Of a DNA stretch of 64,000 nucleotides, positions 14,238 to 22,870 are shown in pieces. Below the pieces are notes generated by a model. That model saw nothing but the letters and a program-made list of their open reading frames with translations. It searched no databases and had not been told where the DNA came from. The stretch comes from a virus: IMG/VR virus record IMGVR_UViG_3300019776_000165, positions 29,562 through 93,561 of that record. One strand, 5' to 3'. Each line of letters opens with the position of its first letter. Position 1 is the first letter of the stretch. The translations under genes and the position numbers were made by a program.

Positions 14238-14293
14238 ACGTTTAGCAACCTATCCCCATCCAGTTCTACTAGGGTGGGGATGGGTGCTAACGT
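14238..14293 (+). promoter_or_regulatory. Long stem-loop upstream of portal operon
   Basis: About 22 base pairs form between 14238-14261 and 14272-14293, with two single-base bulges and two wobbles, around a 10-base loop. There is no U-tract. The right arm ends just before the GAGGAG ribosome binding site of the next gene. It could be an RNase III processing site, an attenuator, or a boundary protecting the upstream mRNA. Confidence 0.6.
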
Positions 14294-14304
14294 GAGGAGT
14301 AGAC

Positions 14305-14571
14305 ATGGCACAGGTGCCACTAAACAAAAAACTTTATGACATGGTCGTCTTTCAGGCCAAGCGTAAGTATAAGACTTACCCAAACCCAGGTGCTAGTCAC
14401 TGGGTACACAAGCGTTATGTCGAACTAGGCGGACGCTTTGAGGATACTAGCGAAGACACAAAACGCAAGAAGGTTGCTCGCCAAGTCTTTCAGAACAAGT
14501 TGAAAGAAAAGATGGCGTCTAAAAACCACGACGCTCGTTTATCTAAGGACAAGAAGCACGGAGATAAGTAA
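14305..14571 (+). CDS. Small basic protein (DUF5872-like)
   Basis: An 88-residue Lys-rich protein, GAGGAG upstream. The segment 'LYDMVVFQAKRKYKTYPNPGASHWVHKRYVELGGRF' (given here as a position, residues 10-45) matches the pattern of small DUF5872-type proteins with aromatic spacing. A basic tail follows. It overlaps the portal start by TAATG. Role unknown; may bind DNA or the portal. Confidence 0.65.
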   Translation: MAQVPLNKKLYDMVVFQAKRKYKTYPNPGASHWVHKRYVELGGRFEDTSEDTKRKKVARQVFQNKLKEKMASKNHDARLSKDKKHGDK

Positions 14572-16298
14572 TGTCTTTCATGGACTTCTCCCCTCCTTCT
14601 TATAGGGCGGCATCAAGCGACTTAACAATCAGTATTTCCCCTTTGGGCCTGGTTGAACTTGCTGATGAAGAGTTTGAGGTTCACGGTCCTCGTCTAAACC
14701 GTTACTCGCTCAACTGGGCTATGTACCTTGGTCACCACTGGGGTTACCGCCGTGAGCAGGGCGAAATGCAAATCTCGATGAACTATTACCGTTCATTCAT
14801 TGACTACATTGCCCGTTTTACTTTTGGTAACGGAGTTCACTTCCGTTCCCCTAAAGCCACTGAGGCTATCATTCCTGACCGCCTTGAGCGAGTTTGGGAA
14901 GTAGACAACGACAAGCAACGCATCCTTTTGGAGATGGCACAACTTGGCGGCATCACTGGTGACTGCTTTGTTAAGGTTGCTTACGAAGAGGCTTGGGAAG
15001 ACACCATCGGCCGTTTCCACCCAGGACGTGTCCGTATTCTTCCTTTGAACTCTGCCTTTGCTTTCCCTGAGTTCCACCCTCACGACCGTACTCGTTTGCT
15101 TCGTTTCAAGCAAAAGTACCGCTTCTGGGGTACATCCCTAGAAGGAACTCGTCAGGTGTTCACTTACACCGAGATTCTTACTGACGACATTATCGAAGAG
15201 TACATCAACGATGAACTAATCGACAGCCGTCCAAACCCACTGGGTCAAATTCCAGTGGTACACATTCCTAACATCCCAGTATCGGGTTCTCCATGGGGAC
15301 TGTCGGACGCTCACGACATCATCAGCATTAACCGTTCTTACAACGAAATTGCTACTGACGTTGCTGACATCATTAACTACCACGCTGCCCCAGTAACAAT
15401 TATTACTGGTGCTAAGGCTTCTAACCTTGAAAAGGGTGCTAAGAAGGTTTGGGGTGGTCTACCAAAGGACGCTCAGGTATTCAACCTTGAGGGCGGTGCT
15501 GCTGGTCTAAATGGAGCAATGCAGTACATGGAGATGCTGAAGCGTTCCATGCACGAAATCATGAACGTACCAGAGACTGCTCTTGGTCAGGTTCAGCCAA
15601 TCTCTAACACCTCTGGTGTAGCCCTTTCAATTCAGTTCCAGCCTCTTATGAACCGTTGGAGCCAGAAGGTTTCCCAGTACGGTAAGGGTCTAGAGCGCAT
15701 CAACGAGTTGGTCATCCTTAACCTTGCGGTTAAAGAGCCAGAGACTCTGATTTACAACCCAGACACTGATGGTCCAATCAAGGAAGGTCAACTTACCCAA
15801 CTTGACCCTAATGACCCTCTTACCTACATTACGTTCACACACTTCCCTCCACCACTTCCTCTAGACAAGTTGGTGCTTCTCAACGAGTTGCAGCAGAAGA
15901 TGTCTATGGGACTTGAGTCCAAGGAAGGCGCTTTGCGTCAACTTGGCGAAGAGTTCCCAGAGGAGAAGTTGGAAGAGATTCGTTCAGAACTTATTAGCGA
16001 CGCTGAAGCCGAAGGTGCTCTCAACCTAGTTAAGGTCCAAATCCAAAAGCAGATTATGGACATGACTGGAATGATGGCTGGCCCTGACGGCAGTGCCACT
16101 CCTATGGACCCAATGATGATGGGTGACGGAGACATCCTTGGTGATGGCATTTTGGGTGACCCACAGCAGACCGCTAATGACCCAAACCTAAACACTAACC
16201 CAGTCGAACTGCAGGGTGAAGCCGAGATTAGGAACAACCTAGTCACAAAGGCTTATGGAACTAAACTCTCCCAGCGCAGTGCGATTGACAGGGATTAA
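14571..16298 (+). CDS. Portal protein
   Basis: A 575-residue protein that forms the dodecameric DNA channel at one head vertex. Typical SPP1 gp6-like features are seen: an early 'MNYYRSFIDYIARFTFGNGVHF' segment and 'GDCFVKVAYE'. The 'IPVVHIPN' strand comes before 'WGLSDAHDIISINRSYNEIATDVADII' (wing/stem), and the helical 'MKRSMHEIMNVPETALGQ' region before 'SGVALSIQFQPL'. The C-terminal 100 residues are Met/Asp-rich and flexible. It lies directly between the terminase and scaffold genes, as expected. Confidence 0.92.
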   Translation: MSFMDFSPPSYRAASSDLTISISPLGLVELADEEFEVHGPRLNRYSLNWAMYLGHHWGYRREQGEMQISMNYYRSFIDYIARFTFGNGVHFRSPKATEAIIPDRLERVWEVDNDKQRILLEMAQLGGITGDCFVKVAYEEAWEDTIGRFHPGRVRILPLNSAFAFPEFHPHDRTRLLRFKQKYRFWGTSLEGTRQVFTYTEILTDDIIEEYINDELIDSRPNPLGQIPVVHIPNIPVSGSPWGLSDAHDIISINRSYNEIATDVADIINYHAAPVTIITGAKASNLEKGAKKVWGGLPKDAQVFNLEGGAAGLNGAMQYMEMLKRSMHEIMNVPETALGQVQPISNTSGVALSIQFQPLMNRWSQKVSQYGKGLERINELVILNLAVKEPETLIYNPDTDGPIKEGQLTQLDPNDPLTYITFTHFPPPLPLDKLVLLNELQQKMSMGLESKEGALRQLGEEFPEEKLEEIRSELISDAEAEGALNLVKVQIQKQIMDMTGMMAGPDGSATPMDPMMMGDGDILGDGILGDPQQTANDPNLNTNPVELQGEAEIRNNLVTKAYGTKLSQRSAIDRD

Positions 16299-16430
16299 AA
16301 AATCTTTAGTTAGTAAAAGAGTTTAGGCACACAAGTACACCGTTTTAAGGTGAACTTATGTTGTAACAAGGTAAAGGTCATGTGGCATTAACTCGGAAAA
16401 CGACCAAGAGAACGAAAAGAGAAAACACTT

Positions 16431-17207
16431 ATGGGAAAAGATACCCCTGAAACTGCAGAAGATGCAGTAGTTACAGAAACCGCTCCAACTCCTTCTGAGG
16501 CTTTTGCTGACGAGGTTAACACTCAAGGTCAGTTTACTGCTGAGGACATTGCTAAGGCACGTGCTCAGGAGAAGGCCAAGGTGTACCCTCAGATTGAAAA
16601 GTTGCAAGAGGAACTTTCCGTCTTGAAGAAGGAACGTGAAGAGCAGGCCGCTCGTGAGGCAGAACTCAAGGAGCGTCGTGCAAAGCGTGAGGCTGAAAAG
16701 GCACTGGAGCAAAAGAAGCAAGAAGAAGCAGAACTTGAGGTTCGTGACCTACTTGCTAAAAAGGAACAAGAATGGGCTGCTCGACTTGAAAACGAGCGCC
16801 TTGAGCGGGAGAAGGCATTTGCCCTTCTTGAGCGTGAACGTGAGTTCCAGGAGTTGACCTCTTTTAGACAGCAACGCCTAGAGCAAGAGCGTGAAAACAT
16901 CATCCCTGAATTGATTGATTTGATTTCGGGAAACACCAAGGAAGAAATTGAGCAGAGCATCCTTGGGTTGAAAGAACGTTCTGCAAAAATCTTCGAGTCT
17001 GTTGCACAAGCAAGTCAGCAGACTCGCAAGGAGATGGTTGGTTCTCGTGTAACGATGCCAGCCTCTGGACCCCTCGACAACGATTCGGAACAAAGTTCGT
17101 ACTCTCCTAATGACATCTCCAAGATGTCGCTGGCGGATTATGCGAAGAACCGTGCCAAATTGCTTGGCACAGCAAGCAACAACAGAGGTCAGGGTCTCTT
17201 CGGATAA
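16431..17207 (+). CDS. Capsid scaffolding protein
   Basis: A 258-residue, highly charged protein. An acidic, Thr/Pro-rich N-terminus precedes a very long Glu/Lys/Arg/Gln coiled coil (about residues 40-150), then a helical C-terminal part with 'SLADYAKNRAKLLG'. Location between portal and major capsid, and the composition, are classic for a scaffold that guides prohead assembly and leaves or is cleaved. A gap of about 130 bases upstream has only a weak CACC/GGTG hairpin. No protease gene is seen. Confidence 0.88.
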   Translation: MGKDTPETAEDAVVTETAPTPSEAFADEVNTQGQFTAEDIAKARAQEKAKVYPQIEKLQEELSVLKKEREEQAAREAELKERRAKREAEKALEQKKQEEAELEVRDLLAKKEQEWAARLENERLEREKAFALLEREREFQELTSFRQQRLEQERENIIPELIDLISGNTKEEIEQSILGLKERSAKIFESVAQASQQTRKEMVGSRVTMPASGPLDNDSEQSSYSPNDISKMSLADYAKNRAKLLGTASNNRGQGLFG

Positions 17208-17243
17208 CCCCAACAATAAACAATCCTGAAAGGAAAAACCTAA

Positions 17244-18356
17244 ATGGCATCTGCTATTACAGGTTCGGGCCAACTCGCTTCGGCCCCAACAGCGTACAGT
17301 GGCTCAAACAGCCAACTGTCGCAGGCAATTCAAACAATCTGGTCGAAGGAAATCCTATTCCAGGCCATGCCAATTCTACGCTTCGAGCAGTTCGCTGTTA
17401 AGAAGACTGAACTTGGTGTTGCACCTGGTCTCCGTGTTAACTTCCTACGTTACAAGAACTTCGCAGTGGACCCAACTCCACTTACCGAAGGTGTACGTAT
17501 GACCACCAACGCACTGACCGCAGAGCAGATTGCTATTACCGTTGCTGAGCACGGCTACGCAGTTGCAGTTTCCGAACTGCTTCTGAACGCTTCGTTCGAC
17601 GACATCATGGCTTCGGCTTCCCGCCTTCTAGGTCGCCACATGGCACAGTACCTAGACGTTCAGGCTCGTGACACCCTTTCGGCTGCTACTTCGGCTGTAT
17701 TCGGTTACGACCGTTCGGGCATCACTGGCGGTGCTTTCACCAACTACGACGAGGGTACTGCTGCAACTTCGCTGGCTGGCGTTACTGCTGACCACAAGTT
17801 GACCACTGGTGCTATCAAGGATGCCGCTCTTACCCTTGCTGGTAAGAACATCCCTCGTATCGGTGAGACCTACGTTCAGTTCATCCACCCTAAGCAGTCT
17901 CGTGACCTTCGCTCGAACCCAGAGTTCATCGAAGTTACCAAGTACGCTGCTCCAGGTAACTTCATGCTAGGTGAGATTGGTCGTCTATACGACGTCGTCT
18001 TCATCGAGACCACTCAGGTCAAGAAGTTGGCTCAGGGTACCGTAGTTGACTACAGCGGTGCTATCGGCGCTCTCACTGACCAGACCAGCGTTCCTGTAAA
18101 GGCTAACACTGGCCCAGGTCTTGGTGGTAACCCAGAGAACCCAGGCGCAACTGCTCCTACTGGTACTCTAACCGCTGATGTCTACGAGTCGATTATGATT
18201 GGTGACAACGCATTCGGTCACGCTATCTCGCTTCCAGTTGAACTCCGTGACGGTGGTGTTCTTGACTTCGGTCGTGAGCACGCTCTTGCATGGTACGCCA
18301 TCTGGGGTCTTGGTATCATTACCGACCAGGCTATTACTAAGGTTTACACCGCTTAA
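17244..18356 (+). CDS. Major capsid protein (N4-gp56-like HK97 fold)
   Basis: A 370-residue protein building the icosahedral shell. The sequence follows the N4 gp56-type capsid family: early 'IWSKEILFQAMPILRFEQFA', then 'VNFLRYKNF...LTEGV'. The spine helix is 'LLGRHMAQYLDVQARDTL', followed by 'YVQFIHPKQSRDLRSNPEFIEVTKYA' (residue region about 210-235) and 'GEIGRLYDVVFIETTQ'. Strong codon bias and AAAGG ribosome binding site fit very high expression. A terminator follows directly. Confidence 0.93.
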   Translation: MASAITGSGQLASAPTAYSGSNSQLSQAIQTIWSKEILFQAMPILRFEQFAVKKTELGVAPGLRVNFLRYKNFAVDPTPLTEGVRMTTNALTAEQIAITVAEHGYAVAVSELLLNASFDDIMASASRLLGRHMAQYLDVQARDTLSAATSAVFGYDRSGITGGAFTNYDEGTAATSLAGVTADHKLTTGAIKDAALTLAGKNIPRIGETYVQFIHPKQSRDLRSNPEFIEVTKYAAPGNFMLGEIGRLYDVVFIETTQVKKLAQGTVVDYSGAIGALTDQTSVPVKANTGPGLGGNPENPGATAPTGTLTADVYESIMIGDNAFGHAISLPVELRDGGVLDFGREHALAWYAIWGLGIITDQAITKVYTA

Positions 18357-18375
18357 TAGCAAACAACTCGCTGAA

Positions 18376-18404
18376 GGTGGGGGCTCCGTAAGGGGCCCCC
18401 ATCC
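18376..18404 (+). terminator. GC-rich terminator-like hairpin after capsid gene
   Basis: A stem of GGTGGGGGCTCC with GGGGCCCCCATCC (one bulge, one wobble) around a GTAA loop. No U-tract follows, so it may act as partial terminator or protect the abundant capsid mRNA from 3' decay. Confidence 0.65.
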
Positions 18405-18440
18405 AAGGCAAACAAATAAACAAACAGGAAGACAATTATC

Positions 18441-18809
18441 GTGGCAAATAAACCAACTAGTCCTCAGGACGCAACAGGCCGTGCAGCAGAAGAGGCTGCC
18501 AAGCGCAACGCCGCTGAACTTGACAAGCGACGTGAAGAAATCTCTATCAGCCGTCAGGCTGAGGCTATCAGCCTAGAGAACGACGTATTCGACCCTAAGA
18601 AGCCTGACGAGCCTCTACTTATTGACGAGGTTGAAGAGGTCGGAGTTTCCGTAAACAATGACAAGGTAGTTATTCGTACTATCTCTGACATTGAGGATAT
18701 GACTTTCGGCGTGGGCAATAACTACACCTTTAAGGCTGGAGTTAAGTACTCAGTCCCACGTGAACTGGCTAACTATCTTGCTCAACTAGGGTACACCTGG
18801 AAGCAGTAA
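18441..18809 (+). CDS. Hypothetical head-region protein
   Basis: A 122-residue protein with GTG start and AGGAAG upstream. The N-terminal 50 residues are an Ala/Glu/Arg helix; the C-terminal part reads like a small beta domain ('DKVVIRTISDIEDMTFGVGNNYTFKAGVKYSVP'; about 70-105) and ends 'LAQLGYTWKQ'. Such proteins after the capsid gene often are head-tail adaptors or decoration proteins. Terminators lie on both sides. Confidence 0.7.
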   Translation: MANKPTSPQDATGRAAEEAAKRNAAELDKRREEISISRQAEAISLENDVFDPKKPDEPLLIDEVEEVGVSVNNDKVVIRTISDIEDMTFGVGNNYTFKAGVKYSVPRELANYLAQLGYTWKQ

Positions 18810-18823
18810 TAGCCCTTTAGACT

Positions 18824-18872
18824 GTCCCCCTTGCTGGTACTCCCGCCCTCCTCCCAGCAGGGGGGACTTTTC
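18824..18872 (+). terminator. Rho-independent terminator
   Basis: A 14-bp stem GTCCCCCTTGCTGG/CCAGCAGGGGGAC (one wobble) with a 16-base loop, followed by TTTT. It ends the head gene unit. A second small CCCC/GGGG hairpin (about 18893-18907) comes before the next gene. Confidence 0.8.
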
Positions 18873-18936
18873 ACGTTTGGGCTGTATTTATCCCCTAAAT
18901 CGGGGAACATAGAACCATAAAGATTTTGGAGGATTC

Positions 18937-19995
18937 GTGGCAACGATTTCAAGCCTCATTAGTAGGGTACGCCTAGAACTTGGCGACCTCGGTAAGACTT
19001 TCGTCGAACAGTTCGTTGCAGACGGGTCTACCAACCGTTTTAAACTCCAACACGCTCCTCTAGAGGGAACTAGCCTCATTGTGTACCTAAACGGAGTTGA
19101 CGTCTCCGACACCTGCTCCGTAGAAGAATCTACAGGAATTCTAGTTCTAACAGACGTACCTGCAGATGGTGACGAACTTACTATTAGCGGAACTTACTAC
19201 CGCTACTTTACTAACGCTGAACTTACTACACTGGTTACGGATGCTGTAGGACAGCACTCGGCAGGTCACTTAGATGAAATTGGCCGCAAGATAACTCCAG
19301 AGAACCTCCCAGTCATTGAAGAGTATCCTGTTGCAATTTACGCCGTAACTTTGGCTCTGTACACTCTTGCTACAGACTCCGCTTTTGACATTGACATTCA
19401 AGCCCCAGACGGTGTGAGCATCCCACGTTCGGAGCGTTACCGCCAACTTATGGACATGGTAACTGCTCGTCAAACACAGTACCGTGACCTTTGTGTGCAA
19501 CTCGGTCTTGGTATGTACAAGATTGATGTGTTTACGCTCCGTAGAATCTCCAAGGCTACTGGACGTTACGTCCCTGTTTACAAGCCACAAGAAGTAGATG
19601 ACCGCTCTTACCCACAGCGAGTACACGACCAGTTGCCTTCGTATGGAAGCAAGGAATCTCCTTGGCCTACAGATGGTGGAGAACTTACCGCTTACCAAGG
19701 CCGTGCTTACGAGGGCACAGTCACTTTCACTGGTGACTTTACTGGCAAGTCGTTTGTGGCTTACCTGCTCAACCAGCGTGGCAGCGTACTAGTAGTTCAA
19801 AACTTTGAGTTGTCAGTAACTACTGAGGATGACCTAAACTACATCGCTACTATCTCTTTGGTTGCAGACAAGACTATACGCTTGGCTGAACGCACCTACT
19901 GGTCCATTCAGTCTGTAGACGATGTTACTTCTGAGAAGATTGAAATTAAGGGCGGCAACTTCTTTACCCAACGAGTTAGTACGGTGGTTCTATAA
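18937..19995 (+). CDS. Putative head-tail connector / neck protein
   Basis: A 352-residue protein with GTG start and GGAGG upstream. The first 35 residues ('[19 protein letters not shown]') look like the start of phage head-completion adaptors. A beta-rich insert follows (about 25-90, '[10 protein letters not shown]...'), then a helical part and a C-terminal immunoglobulin-like beta domain (about 255-350, with '[20 protein letters not shown]'). It begins the post-capsid operon and overlaps a collagen-like gene by one base. Connector assignment is from position and N-terminus. Confidence 0.6.
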   Translation: MATISSLISRVRLELGDLGKTFVEQFVADGSTNRFKLQHAPLEGTSLIVYLNGVDVSDTCSVEESTGILVLTDVPADGDELTISGTYYRYFTNAELTTLVTDAVGQHSAGHLDEIGRKITPENLPVIEEYPVAIYAVTLALYTLATDSAFDIDIQAPDGVSIPRSERYRQLMDMVTARQTQYRDLCVQLGLGMYKIDVFTLRRISKATGRYVPVYKPQEVDDRSYPQRVHDQLPSYGSKESPWPTDGGELTAYQGRAYEGTVTFTGDFTGKSFVAYLLNQRGSVLVVQNFELSVTTEDDLNYIATISLVADKTIRLAERTYWSIQSVDDVTSEKIEIKGGNFFTQRVSTVVL

Positions 19996-20546
19996 TGCCT
20001 TTGTATCCAGAAATTGACACAGAACTTCTTCCAGGAGTCCCAGGACAGAGAGGACCAACAGGTGCCCAAGGTATCCAAGGTGTACAAGGTAGTACAGGGC
20101 CAACTGGTCCGACTGGACCTCAGGGAAGTATTGGCTTGTCAGGGCCAACTGGACCTACTGGAGCAACTGGACCAACAGGCCCTACGGGACCTACAGGACC
20201 AGTCGGACCAGTAACTCCTGCTTCTCAAATAACTGGTTCGTATGGTGACTGGGGAACGTTTATTGCTGCTCACCCTACAGGTAACCCTGGAGACATTTAC
20301 ATTGTTGGCGGGATTATGTACTCGTGGACAGTAATAAGCCCAGACGTAACTGACTGGGTTCAAATTGGTCCTGCTCAACTTTGGACTACTTATTCGGGGG
20401 ACCCTTCAAACACGTTTGTACTACAATCAGTAACTGATGCCCCCACAATAAGCACCCCAAATGTAGGGTGGCTATCTGTAACAAACGGGTCATTAATTTA
20501 CAGTTTTGGCAGTTGGTCTACCGTTTTAGCAACACCGCCAGCGTAA
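19995..20546 (+). CDS. Collagen-like tail fibre protein
   Basis: A 183-residue protein with about 18 G-x-y triplets (residues 14-72, mostly G-P-T, G-A-T and G-P-Q). These should form a collagen triple helix, so the protein is probably a trimer. A C-terminal globular domain (about 77-183) begins '[29 protein letters not shown]', as in fibre 'carbohydrate-handling' modules. It starts the fibre cluster. Collagen-like stalks are known in many phage fibres. Confidence 0.8.
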   Translation: MPLYPEIDTELLPGVPGQRGPTGAQGIQGVQGSTGPTGPTGPQGSIGLSGPTGPTGATGPTGPTGPTGPVGPVTPASQITGSYGDWGTFIAAHPTGNPGDIYIVGGIMYSWTVISPDVTDWVQIGPAQLWTTYSGDPSNTFVLQSVTDAPTISTPNVGWLSVTNGSLIYSFGSWSTVLATPPA

Positions 20547-20562
20547 TACTAACAGGAGCATA

Positions 20563-20868
20563 ATGTCATTAAACTTTCCCTCTTCACCTACGGTGGGGCA
20601 GGTTTACTCTTACGGGGATAAATCATGGGTATGGAACGGTAAAGGCTGGGAAGCGTCAGCAAGTTCTAGCCCAGCGTTTGCTTACACCGCAACAATCTCC
20701 ACGCCTTCAGATACATGGAACATTACACATAACCTTAACTTCTACCCCAACATAATGATACAAGACAACTTTGACACTATTTTGGAGTGTGAAGTTACCT
20801 ACAATAGTCTTAACGACGTTACCTTAACTTTCTCAGCGCCTTCTCAAGGTAAAGCGCACTTCTCCTAA
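20563..20868 (+). CDS. Small tail fibre-associated protein
   Basis: A 101-residue protein with CAGGAG upstream. It begins with the module 'NFPSSPTVGQVYSYGDKSWVWNGKGW', which recurs in the 49-residue gene at 24556. The remaining 70 residues form a beta-sandwich-like domain ('DTWNITHNLNFYPNIMIQD...VTLTFSAPSQGKAHFS') found at the ends of tail fibres ('TH-N-L/G-x-x-P' motif). Likely a receptor-binding or cap module. Confidence 0.7.
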   Translation: MSLNFPSSPTVGQVYSYGDKSWVWNGKGWEASASSSPAFAYTATISTPSDTWNITHNLNFYPNIMIQDNFDTILECEVTYNSLNDVTLTFSAPSQGKAHFS

Positions 20869-20878
20869 GGAATTCTAA

Positions 20879-22867
20879 ATGGCACGTTCATTTTTGACAA
20901 ACATCTCAATGAATCAGAACCAGATTACTGGTCTGAGACTTGAGAACGCATCGAGCGTACCTGGTACCGCTGGTGCCACTGGTCAAATTATCTTTGTCAA
21001 CAATGGTTCGACCATTACTGACACTTACGTGTACACTGGTGCTGCCTGGACTAAGTTAACTCGTTCAGGAACTATTACTAACTCTGACCTTTCTGGCACC
21101 GCAGGCATCACCAATGCTAACCTAGCAAACTCTGCTGTAACCATTGGTACTACCTCAATTTCTCTTGGTGCATCGTCTACCACTTTAGCGGGTATGACCA
21201 CCATTAACGCCCACACAGTGCCGACTGGTACTGCCAGCACCTACCTGCTTGCAAGCAACATCGGTGGTTCGGTTCAGGCTTGGGATGCTGACCTTGACGC
21301 CATCGCTGCACTGGCTGGAACTTCTGGCTTCCTGAAAAAGACTGCGGCAAATACTTGGTCGCTAGACACTAACACTTACCTGACATCGTCTACTGGTGTT
21401 ACTACTTTCTCTGGTGGTACTACTGGACTTACTCCTTCGTCTGCTACTTCTGGTGCCATTACCCTTGCGGGAACACTAGCCGTTGCTAACGGTGGTACAG
21501 GTGTTACTACATCAACAGGTACTGGTAGCGTTGTTCTTTCGGCAAGCCCAACGTTCACTGGTAACGTAACCGTTCCTACTCCTACAAATGGAACTGACGC
21601 CGCTAACAAGGCCTATGTTGATGCTGCTGTTGTGGGTATCGACTGGAAGCCATCAGTACGTGTAGCCACCACTACTGCTGGAACTCTGGCTTCATCGTTT
21701 GCTAACGGCTCAAGCGTTGATGGTGTAACTCTTGCTACTGGTGACCGAATCCTTATTAAGGACCAGGCCACTGGTTCTGAAAACGGTATCTATACTGTTA
21801 ACGCTTCGGGTGCCCCTACTCGTGCCACTGATGCAGATACATCAGCCGAAGTTACCTCAGGCCTCGCAGTATTTGTTGAAGAAGGTACCACAAACGCCGA
21901 CAGCGGTTGGGTGCTCACAACAAACTCCCCTATTACTTTGGGAACCACTGCGCTGGTCTTTACTCAGTTTACTGGTCTTGGACAAATAACTGCAGGTGCT
22001 GGTCTTACTAAGACTGGTAACACTATCGATGTTGTTACCGCCGATGCCGCTCGCATTACCGTTAACGCAAACTCTATTGACATTTCTGCCACATACGTTG
22101 GTCAAACATCTATTACAACTCTGGGCACTATTGCCTCTGGTACTTGGAACGCCTCAACTATTACCGTTCCATACGGAGGAACTGGAGCAACAACTCTAAC
22201 CTCTAACGGTGTTCTTCTTGGTAACGGTACTTCTGCAATCAGTGCTACAACTGCTGGAACTGCTGACCAGGTTCTACGCATTCCTGGTGCAGGTGGTGCT
22301 CCAGCCTTTGGTGCAATTGACCTCACAAAGTCTGCAGCAGTAACTGGTGCCCTAACCGTAACTAACGGTGGTACTGGCGCAGCATCATTCTCTAACAACA
22401 ACAGCCTGTTGCTTACTGGCGCTTCTGGTACAGCCGCCCTGACCAGCATTGCTAATGGTACTTCGGGTTATGTTCTAACCTCAAATGGCGCTGGTGTTGC
22501 ACCTACTTGGCAGGCTTCTCAGTCGTCTAAGTACACTGCTACTAACCCTACTGCCACTGGTACCTACTACTACCTATCCAGCGGTGTAGTTTACTGGATT
22601 ATCCAGCAGTCTACTCACGGCCTATCAGCAACTAACCAAGCCCTCAATGTCTCTCTTTACGCAATCAACTCAGACGGCTCTGGAAACACTAAGACGGGTG
22701 CCAACACTTTGGTAGACGTAGACTCCATTGTGGTTAACCAAACTTTGAGCACTACTAACGCCGTTGCTAATGGTGTAGCATTGGCTAGTGGTGACATCGT
22801 CCTTAACTGGAACGCTGCTGCCCTACCAACAACTGCAAGCACCTATCGAGTCGTAATTACAGGATAA
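20879..22867 (+). CDS. Large repetitive tail fibre protein
   Basis: A 662-residue Thr/Ser/Gly/Ala-rich protein starting MARSFLTNISMNQNQITG, a virion-anchoring type of start. Inside are repeats such as 'NGGTGVTTSTGTG', 'YGGTGATTLTSNG', 'NGGTGAASFSNN' and 'AWDADLDAIAALAGTSGFL', typical of long beta-helical or triple-beta-spiral fibres. A distinctive block near 245-360 ('VDWKPSVRVATT'-type, with 'GSSVDGVTLATGDRILIKDQATGSENGIYTV') is also common in fibres of marine and freshwater phages. The C-terminal 110 residues are the tip. Confidence 0.88.
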   Translation: MARSFLTNISMNQNQITGLRLENASSVPGTAGATGQIIFVNNGSTITDTYVYTGAAWTKLTRSGTITNSDLSGTAGITNANLANSAVTIGTTSISLGASSTTLAGMTTINAHTVPTGTASTYLLASNIGGSVQAWDADLDAIAALAGTSGFLKKTAANTWSLDTNTYLTSSTGVTTFSGGTTGLTPSSATSGAITLAGTLAVANGGTGVTTSTGTGSVVLSASPTFTGNVTVPTPTNGTDAANKAYVDAAVVGIDWKPSVRVATTTAGTLASSFANGSSVDGVTLATGDRILIKDQATGSENGIYTVNASGAPTRATDADTSAEVTSGLAVFVEEGTTNADSGWVLTTNSPITLGTTALVFTQFTGLGQITAGAGLTKTGNTIDVVTADAARITVNANSIDISATYVGQTSITTLGTIASGTWNASTITVPYGGTGATTLTSNGVLLGNGTSAISATTAGTADQVLRIPGAGGAPAFGAIDLTKSAAVTGALTVTNGGTGAASFSNNNSLLLTGASGTAALTSIANGTSGYVLTSNGAGVAPTWQASQSSKYTATNPTATGTYYYLSSGVVYWIIQQSTHGLSATNQALNVSLYAINSDGSGNTKTGANTLVDVDSIVVNQTLSTTNAVANGVALASGDIVLNWNAAALPTTASTYRVVITG

Positions 22868-22870
22868 TAA

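Noticed and set aside
16589-16960. Minus-strand Ser/Arg-rich frames under the scaffold gene
   Set aside because: Antisense of Glu/Lys/Arg coiled-coil codons; no start signals.
20040-20215. Short tandem DNA repeats, first thought to be a CRISPR-like or minisatellite array (also 44640-44870 and 29655-29765)
   Set aside because: They are nine-base-scale repeats encoding Gly-x-y collagen triplets; no spacers and no fixed repeat unit.
22102-22449. Long minus-strand frames under the fibre genes (also 21376-21609, 23530-24030, 25536-25841)
   Set aside because: They mirror the Thr/Gly/Ala-rich fibre repeats, giving Val/Pro/Ala-rich antisense translations without starts or ribosome binding sites.
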